DNA from: an uncultured Anaerolineales bacterium | GTDB taxonomy: Bacteria > Chloroflexota > Anaerolineae > Anaerolineales > Villigracilaceae | Direction of reading: 5' to 3' | Length of the DNA stretch: 64,000 nucleotides | NCBI GenBank assembly: GCA_937960595.1 | Contig: CALGPL010000024.1 | Span: forward strand, 1 to 64,000 | Part shown: one piece after another, positions 58,498 through 64,000 of the stretch | How the letters are laid out: each line of letters begins with the position of its first letter | Position numbering within the stretch: position 1 is the stretch's first letter | Program-made: the position numbers and the translations under genes | Notes under the pieces: model-generated | The model's input: only the letters and a program-made list of their open reading frames with translations | Database searches by the model: none | What the model was told of the DNA's origin: nothing

Positions 58498-61400
58498 ATG
58501 CCTCTTTGCCTTAAATCCCTCGAACTTCACGGATACAAAACCTTCGCCGGAAAGACCATTTTCGAATTTTCCGGCGGGGTGACGGCCATCGTCGGACCGA
58601 ACGGTTCGGGCAAATCGAACATCGCCGACGCCTTGCGCTGGGTGCTGGGCGAGCAGTCTTACAGTCTGCTGCGGGCCAAGAAGACGGAGGATATGATCTT
58701 CTCCGGTTCGGATCAGCGGCCGCGGGCCGGCATGGCCTCTGCCACCATCGTCTTCGACAACAGCAACGGCTGGCTGCCGGTGGACTTCTCCGAGGTGGCC
58801 CTGACCCGCCGCGCCTACCGCGACGGACGCAACGAATACCTGCTCAACGGCCAGCAAGTGCGCCTGCGCGACATCAACGAACTGCTGGCCCAATCGGGCC
58901 TGTCCGAGCGAACTTACACCATCCTCGGCCAGGGGCTGGTGGACGCCTCCCTGGCCCTCAAAGCCGACGAGCGCCGCCGCCTGTTCGAGGAAGCCGCCGG
59001 CATCGGCCTCTACCGGACGCGGCGCGAAGAGGCCCTGCGCCGTCTGGAGACCACCCGCCGCAACCTGGACCGGGTGCTCGACATCCTGGCCGAACTGGAG
59101 CCGCGCCTGCACAGCCTGGAACGGCAGGCCAAGCGCGCCCAGGAGTTCGCTCAACTCCAGGCCGATCTGCGCCTGCTCCTGCTCGACTGGTACGGTTTTC
59201 ACTGGCACCGCGCCCAAAAGGAACTGACCGAGGTGCGCGCCCTCTCGATCGAGCACGAGGCAAAACTGCAGGAGGCGCGCGAGGCCCATCAGGGAGTGCG
59301 CGCCAGCGTCGCCGCTTTCCGCGACCGGCTGCAGGGGCTGCGCGCCCGCCTCAATTCCTGGCACCGTCAGTCGGCTCAATTGCACAATCAGCGCGAGACG
59401 ATCAGCCGCGACCTGGCCGTGTTGGACGAACGCCGCCGCGCCCTGCTCGACAACCGCGAACGGGTGCGCGCGGAACGCGCCCGTCTAGAGGAAGAACTGC
59501 GCCTGAGCAGCGAGCGTCTGGCCGAGGCCGCCGCCGAAGCCGACCGTCTGCAGGCCGAGGCCGACGAGGCCGGCGCGCAGGTGGCCGCTGCCCAGCAGGC
59601 GCTGGAGGCCCGCCAGGCCGAAATGGCGGGCAAACAGGCGGAACTCGAGTCGGAACGCCGACGCCTGGACGATCTGACGGCCCGACAGGCCCAGTTGCAG
59701 GCTCGTATCGATGAACTGACCCGTCGGCTGGCCGATCAGACGGAAAAATGGTCGGCAGCCGAGGCTGCCCTGGCCGAGGCCGAGGCCGAAGTGCAGGATG
59801 CCCAGGCGGCGCACGCCGCCGCCCAGACGGGCCTTGCCGGGGCGGAGGCGGATTTGCAGCAGGCGCTGGCCGCTCTGCGGGTTGCAGAGCAGGAAGTGGC
59901 CGAACTGGAAACCGCCTTTCGTCAGCAGGAAGCCGCCCGCGCTGCGGCGGTCGCCGAGCAGAGCCGTCTGCAGGCGCAGTTGCAGGTGCTGGAGCAGGTG
60001 GAGCAATCCCTGGCCGGCTACGCCGAGGGCACCCGGCTGCTGCTCGAAGCGGCGCGCCAGTCCAGGCTGGAGGGGGCGCGCGGTGCCCTGTCGGCTGCAC
60101 TGGAGGTGCCCGCCGAACTGGAGCAGGCCATGGCTGCCCTGCTGGGCGAGTATGTGGACGCCGTTCTGCTCCAATCGGGTCAAAACGCCGAACAGGCCCT
60201 GGCGCTCTTCGAGACGGGCGAATCGGGCCGGGCGGCGATTTTGCCCCTCGAGTGGCTCTCGCCTGCCGAACCGCTGGCGGCGCCGAGCGACCCCGATTGT
60301 CTGGGCGTGGCGGCCGATCTGGTGCGGGCGCCGGCCGAATTGCGCCCCGCCCTGGACTTGCTGCTGGGGCAGGCGCTGGTGGTGCGCGACCGCCGCGCCG
60401 CCCGCCGACTGCTGGCCGGTTTGCCCGCCGGTGCCCGGACGGTGACGCTGCGCGGCGAGGTCTTCAGCGCCGGCGGCCCGGTCATTGCCGGAAAACCGGC
60501 CCGGGCGGCGATCCTGGCCCGGCCGCGTCAACGCCGCGAACTGCAAGAGGCCCTCGCCTCTGCCGAACGCCGCCTGACAGACCTGGGCCGCGTTCTGGCC
60601 GACCTCCAGGCGCAGATCGAAACGGCCCGCCAGACAGTCGCAGAGCGCAGCCGGCAGGCGCAGGAAAAACGTCTCGCTCTGGAGAAGGCCCAGGCCGATG
60701 AACAGCAGGCCCGCCTGCGCCAGGAAGCGGCCCGGCGGCAACGCGCTTGGCAGGAGAATCAGCGTTTGCAGTTGCGCCAGGAGATCGAGGCGCTCGAGGA
60801 GGAGCGCCGCGGCGCGGCGGAGTCTCTCTCGGTCAGTGCGGCCGAGGCGGCGCAGGTTCGCCGGGCCATTCAGTCTGCTGGCCAAGCGCTGGCGGCTTTG
60901 AGCCTGGATGAATTCCAAACCCAGGTCGTCCATTGGCGCACGCGAGCGGCGGTGGCCGAGCGCGCCCTGGCCGATGCCCGCGCCCGTCGGGCCGAGCGCG
61001 TTCAGACGGCGAATCGGCTGGGTGAGCAGGCGGCTGCTCAAGAGGCCGATCTGCTCGAATTCGAGACGGCCCTGATCGAATTGGAGAAGCGCCGCGAGGA
61101 ACTGCGCCTCCAGGAGGCGGGCCTCCAGACCCAGTTGGAAGACCTGCGGGCGCTGATCGAGCCGGCCGAAAAAGACCTGGAGACGGCCGAGGCCCAGGAA
61201 ATCGAATTCCAGAATCAAGAGGCCGAGAGTCAGCAAAATCTCGCGCGCGTCGAGCGCCAGTACACGCAAATTCAACTCGATCTGAGCCGCCGCCAGGAGG
61301 CGCTGGAGAATTTACGCCAGAAGATCGAGGACGATTTTGGCCTGGTGGAATTTGCCTACACGGCTTCGGTGGAGGGGCCGGTGCCGCTCCCCTTCGAGGG

Positions 61401-62103
61401 AATGGTGCGCCAGTTGCCCGTCCTGACCGAGTTGCCGCCCGACCTGGAGGAGCAGATGTCTCGCCAGAAGGCGCTGTTGCGCCGGATGGGGGCGGTCAAC
61501 CCGGAGGCGCAGGCCGAATATGATTCGGTCAAAGAGCGGTTCGACTTTCTCCATGCCCAGTTGGACGATTTGCGCAAGGCCGAGGCCGACCTGCATCAGG
61601 TGATCGCCGAACTGGACGACCTCACCCGCCGCGAATTCCAGAAGACGTTCGAGGCGGTGGCCGCCGAGTTTCATACGATCTTCCACCGTCTTTTCGGCGG
61701 CGGCTCGGCCCGGCTGGTCTTGACCGACCCCGACAATCTGAGCGAGACCGGCATCGACATCGAGGCGCGTCTGCCGGGACGGCGCGAACAAGGTCTCTCG
61801 CTCCTCTCGGGCGGCGAACGCAGCCTGACGGCGATTGCGCTGGTCTTTGCCCTGCTCAAGGTCTCGCCCACCCCCGTCTGCGTCATGGACGAGGTGGATG
61901 CCATGCTCGACGAGGCCAACGTCGGCCGTTTCCGCGACCTGCTGCTCGAACTGAGCCGGGATACGCAGTTCGTCATCATCACGCACAATCGCAATACGGT
62001 TCAGGCGGCGGAGATCATCTACGGCGTGACGATGGGCCGCGATTCGGTCAGCCAGGTGATCAGCCTGCGGCTGGACGAGGTCTCGGACGATTACTATCGC
62101 TAA
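58498..62103 (+). CDS. smc: Chromosome partition protein SMC
   Basis: 1201 residues. KSLELHGYKTFAGKTIFEF and IVGPNGSGKSNIADALRWVLGE (Walker A) begin the ATPase head. Two long coiled coils rich in Ala, Glu, Gln and Arg flank a hinge at about residues 510-680, where GYAEGTRLLLEAARQSRLEG to LRGEVFSAGGPVIAGKP is typical. The C-terminal head has LLSGGERSLTAIALVFALL (signature) and VCVMDEVDAMLDEANVGRF (Walker B). It condenses and segregates the chromosome with ScpAB. Very high Ala/Arg content reflects the GC-rich genome. Confidence 0.97.
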   Translation: MPLCLKSLELHGYKTFAGKTIFEFSGGVTAIVGPNGSGKSNIADALRWVLGEQSYSLLRAKKTEDMIFSGSDQRPRAGMASATIVFDNSNGWLPVDFSEVALTRRAYRDGRNEYLLNGQQVRLRDINELLAQSGLSERTYTILGQGLVDASLALKADERRRLFEEAAGIGLYRTRREEALRRLETTRRNLDRVLDILAELEPRLHSLERQAKRAQEFAQLQADLRLLLLDWYGFHWHRAQKELTEVRALSIEHEAKLQEAREAHQGVRASVAAFRDRLQGLRARLNSWHRQSAQLHNQRETISRDLAVLDERRRALLDNRERVRAERARLEEELRLSSERLAEAAAEADRLQAEADEAGAQVAAAQQALEARQAEMAGKQAELESERRRLDDLTARQAQLQARIDELTRRLADQTEKWSAAEAALAEAEAEVQDAQAAHAAAQTGLAGAEADLQQALAALRVAEQEVAELETAFRQQEAARAAAVAEQSRLQAQLQVLEQVEQSLAGYAEGTRLLLEAARQSRLEGARGALSAALEVPAELEQAMAALLGEYVDAVLLQSGQNAEQALALFETGESGRAAILPLEWLSPAEPLAAPSDPDCLGVAADLVRAPAELRPALDLLLGQALVVRDRRAARRLLAGLPAGARTVTLRGEVFSAGGPVIAGKPARAAILARPRQRRELQEALASAERRLTDLGRVLADLQAQIETARQTVAERSRQAQEKRLALEKAQADEQQARLRQEAARRQRAWQENQRLQLRQEIEALEEERRGAAESLSVSAAEAAQVRRAIQSAGQALAALSLDEFQTQVVHWRTRAAVAERALADARARRAERVQTANRLGEQAAAQEADLLEFETALIELEKRREELRLQEAGLQTQLEDLRALIEPAEKDLETAEAQEIEFQNQEAESQQNLARVERQYTQIQLDLSRRQEALENLRQKIEDDFGLVEFAYTASVEGPVPLPFEGMVRQLPVLTELPPDLEEQMSRQKALLRRMGAVNPEAQAEYDSVKERFDFLHAQLDDLRKAEADLHQVIAELDDLTRREFQKTFEAVAAEFHTIFHRLFGGGSARLVLTDPDNLSETGIDIEARLPGRREQGLSLLSGGERSLTAIALVFALLKVSPTPVCVMDEVDAMLDEANVGRFRDLLLELSRDTQFVIITHNRNTVQAAEIIYGVTMGRDSVSQVISLRLDEVSDDYYR

Positions 62104-62120
62104 CCGCCAGGAAACGAAAA

Positions 62121-62154
62121 AACGCACGGCCAGCGAACAGGCTGACCGTGCGTT
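62121..62154. terminator. Terminator between smc and the foldase gene
   Basis: 9-bp perfect outer stem (62121-62129 with 62146-62154) extended inside by CAGC/GCTG. A-rich on the left and T-poor on the right, so it works better for the minus-strand gene. Confidence 0.6.
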
Positions 62155-62174
62155 CGATTCTCGAAGGGGGACGC

Positions 62175-63518
62175 TCAGGGAGCGCTCAGGCCGGAGAGGG
62201 CCTTTTGCAGTTCCGTTTCCAGGCTGGGCTCTTGAGGAACCAGTTCCCACAGTTGGCGCGAATTGGCCGATACATCAATGTAGTAATAAATATCCGCCTG
62301 TTCTTTTTGTTCCTTCAGCCAGTTCTCGAAGTACTGGTCGCGGGCCTGGCGGTATTCGTCTTCGGTGAGCGGCCGGTTCTGGCGGGCAAGCACCTGGATG
62401 ATGTGATAGCCGTACTGACTCTGCACCGGCTGGCTGATTTCACCCGGTTGCAGCGAGAAGGCGGCCTGCTCGAATTCGGCTACCATCCTGCCGCGGCCGA
62501 ACCAGCCCAAATCGCCGCCCGAGGGGGCGCTGCCGGTGTCGAGCGAATACTCGGCGACCACCTCGGCAAAGTCGGCGCCCTGCAAAAGCATGTTGCGGAC
62601 GGTCAGGGCAGTCTCCTCGTCCGCGACCAGGATGTGTCGCGCCCAGACCTGCTCCTGCTCGCGCGGCACGTCGGCGGTGATGAGGTCATAGACCTGCTGG
62701 CGGTAGAGTGCGTCCTCGTGGAAGATGCGGCGGAAGTCGGCTTCCGAGAGGCCGATCCCCGACCGGTAGTAGGCGACGGCTTCCTGGTAGTTGCTCTGAT
62801 AACTCTCGAAGGTGTATTCGGTCGGCGTGGGGGTGACCGTCGGCGTGGCGGCCGGCGTCGCGGTGGCCGTGGGGACGGGGGTGGGGGTGGCGTTGGGGTC
62901 CGGGGTGGCCGTCGGGATGCGGGTGGGCGTGAAGGTGGGGGTCACAATGGCCAGTTCGGTCGCCGAGAGGGTGGGATAGACCGGCGGCGTCACCGTCGGC
63001 GAGGGGGTGGGCGTCCCGGCCGGGTAGTAGTTGAACGATTCCTGAATGCGTCTCTCGACATCCTCCTCCGTCACGCGGATGCCGTGAGCAGCAGCGTATT
63101 GGCGGATCAGGACGGCATGGATGCATTCGTCCAGCGTTTCCGGCCCCAGGTTGACGGCGGTCATGCGGGAGCGCAGTTCCAGGAACGTGCTGCTCAGGGA
63201 GGGGTCGGTCTCGGGGTTGGCGATGCCGAACATCAGAGCAAACTGGTAGTACTGGATGTAATAGTTGATCAGTTCCAGTTTGCGGATGCGGGCGCGCGCC
63301 TGGAATTCGCCGACCAGGATTTTTTCGCCGTTGACGCGGGCGATCGGCCGCCGGACCTGGAAGTAGGTTTTGTCCAGGACGCCGTAGACGATCATGCCGA
63401 TCACGGCGACCAGGATGACGACCGCGCTGATGACGATGGCCCTAGCCTGGCGGCGTTCGCGTTCCAGGCGCGCCAGGTGTTTCTTCGAGATGACGCGGGC
63501 GGATTTGGTTTTTGCCAT
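62175..63518 (-). CDS. Membrane-anchored PpiC/SurA-like peptidyl-prolyl isomerase
   Basis: 447 residues. A basic cytoplasmic start, one membrane span (AIVISAVVILVAVIGMIVYGV), a SurA-N-like helical part (ARVNGEKILVGEFQARARIRKLEL onward), a Thr/Pro-rich stretch at about residues 170-232, and a parvulin domain: QVWARHILVADEETALTVRNMLLQGADFAEVVAEYS, GGDLGWFGRGRMVAEFEQAAF and VQSQYGYHIIQVL. It folds exported proteins outside the membrane. The Thr/Pro insert is unusual between the N-domain and the catalytic domain and may be flexible or glycosylated. Confidence 0.9.
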   Translation of the reverse strand: MAKTKSARVISKKHLARLERERRQARAIVISAVVILVAVIGMIVYGVLDKTYFQVRRPIARVNGEKILVGEFQARARIRKLELINYYIQYYQFALMFGIANPETDPSLSSTFLELRSRMTAVNLGPETLDECIHAVLIRQYAAAHGIRVTEEDVERRIQESFNYYPAGTPTPSPTVTPPVYPTLSATELAIVTPTFTPTRIPTATPDPNATPTPVPTATATPAATPTVTPTPTEYTFESYQSNYQEAVAYYRSGIGLSEADFRRIFHEDALYRQQVYDLITADVPREQEQVWARHILVADEETALTVRNMLLQGADFAEVVAEYSLDTGSAPSGGDLGWFGRGRMVAEFEQAAFSLQPGEISQPVQSQYGYHIIQVLARQNRPLTEDEYRQARDQYFENWLKEQKEQADIYYYIDVSANSRQLWELVPQEPSLETELQKALSGLSAP

Positions 63519-63626
63519 ACGACCTCACAGAGAATGCGCCCGGCCAGCCTCTTGCCGGCCTGTTGCGGCGCAGGAATAGCCGGGCATGGGCAGATCACCC
63601 ATGCCCAGGCGGGATGGCAGGGGGAA

Positions 63627-63902
63627 TCAGCGTTCCTGTTCCCAGTCCTTGCCGGTGAACGGAAGCAGGCCGATGTGGCGGGCGCGCTTGATGGCGTTGG
63701 CCAGTTGACGCTGATGCTTGGCGCAGGTGCCGGTCTGGCGGCGGGGGCGAATCTTGCCCTCCTCGGTGATGAAGCGTTGCAAAATGTCCACCTGTTTGTA
63801 GTCGATGGCCAGATGTTTGTCAGCGCAGAACTGGCAGATTTTGGGCCGGGCGAAGTAACGACGTTCCTGCCCGGCTTCCATTTCAATTTCGGTGCGATCC
63901 AT
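63627..63902 (-). CDS. rpsR: 30S ribosomal protein S18
   Basis: 91 residues, GGAG 9 bases upstream. [40 protein letters not shown] and [23 protein letters not shown] are typical S18. Two cysteines in CQFC suggest the zinc-binding (C+) form. It lies 22 bases after the end of ssb, matching the common rpsF-ssb-rpsR order. Confidence 0.97.
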   Translation of the reverse strand: MDRTEIEMEAGQERRYFARPKICQFCADKHLAIDYKQVDILQRFITEEGKIRPRRQTGTCAKHQRQLANAIKRARHIGLLPFTGKDWEQER

Positions 63903-63924
63903 AATTCATGACTCCATTGCGGGC

Positions 63925-64000
63925 CTAGAAGGGGAATTCGTCTCCGCCTTCGGCCTGGTTTTCGATTTCATCCTCGGCGCCGACGATCTCGCCCGCCTGG
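63925..64000 (-). CDS. ssb: Single-stranded DNA-binding protein, C-terminal end (partial)
   Basis: The last 24 residues are visible: acidic, ending EGGDEFPF before the TAG. This is the conserved SSB tail (D-D-I/F-P-F) that binds partner proteins. The gene enters from the right edge and precedes rpsR, the standard ribosomal/ssb operon order. Confidence 0.85.
   Translation of the reverse strand, partial: QAGEIVGAEDEIENQAEGGDEFPF

Overview
The window (64 kb, high GC) looks like chromosomal DNA of a Chloroflexota bacterium, most likely an Anaerolineae-type lineage. This is inferred from overall gene content, Thr/Pro-rich envelope lipoproteins, an ETF plus membrane FeS oxidoreductase module, fused PurS-PurL, eukaryote-like PurE and PurH domains, and many short-word intergenic repeats. 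No rRNA, CRISPR array, prophage or classical insertion sequence is visible. One tRNA (Leu, CAG) is present.

Layout. 1-460: 3' end of ubiX and a frameshifted remnant of a NarL-type response regulator. 461-6561: a GT39-type membrane glycosyltransferase carrying four copies of a strict four-cysteine module, a bactofilin-like membrane protein, a zinc alcohol dehydrogenase, an M23 peptidase lipoprotein. 6596-15026 (mostly minus strand): glmS, a membrane FeS oxidoreductase, a cold-shock gene, an ECF sigma/DUF5667 pair, a small secreted protein and etfBA. 15292-21870 (plus): tRNA-Leu, lysA-like, a DivIC-like protein, glnA, two DsbD-like redox lipoproteins, a DASS/TrkA-C transporter. 21902-32947: transglutaminase and DUF58 genes (minus), a GH3 beta-glucosidase, a PadR regulator with its membrane partner, a spermidine-synthase-like membrane protein and a small secreted protein. 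33084-45633: a nearly complete purine operon, purSL-Q-C-E-F-D-M-H(transformylase)-N-H(cyclohydrolase). 45738-64000: GH130, a MarR-controlled heterodimeric ABC exporter, aldo/keto reductases, a ZIP transporter, an ATP-grasp ligase, a second spermidine-synthase-like protein, rnc-smc, a PpiC-type foldase, rpsR and the end of ssb.

The most unusual signal is in the purine operon. A gene for a GxxExxY-family (PD-(D/E)XK-like) protein is bracketed by two arrays of a 42-43 bp repeat in opposite orientation. It lies between purD and purM. The whole cassette reads in frame into purM, so the product would be GxxExxY-repeat linker-PurM. The left array also supplies the last residues of PurD. A third array of the same family, without the ORF, sits in frame inside purL between its PurS-like part and the synthetase. 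PurL carries two further in-frame low-complexity inserts. This looks like a protein-tolerated mobile repeat system that repeatedly enters purine genes without breaking the frame.

Other points: purH is split and permuted with purN between its halves, and its transformylase is strikingly like the animal enzyme. PurE is of the class II (direct CO2) type and no purK is present. GlnA has Phe where the adenylylation Tyr is expected. A PadR operator lies exactly between a near-consensus -35 and -10.
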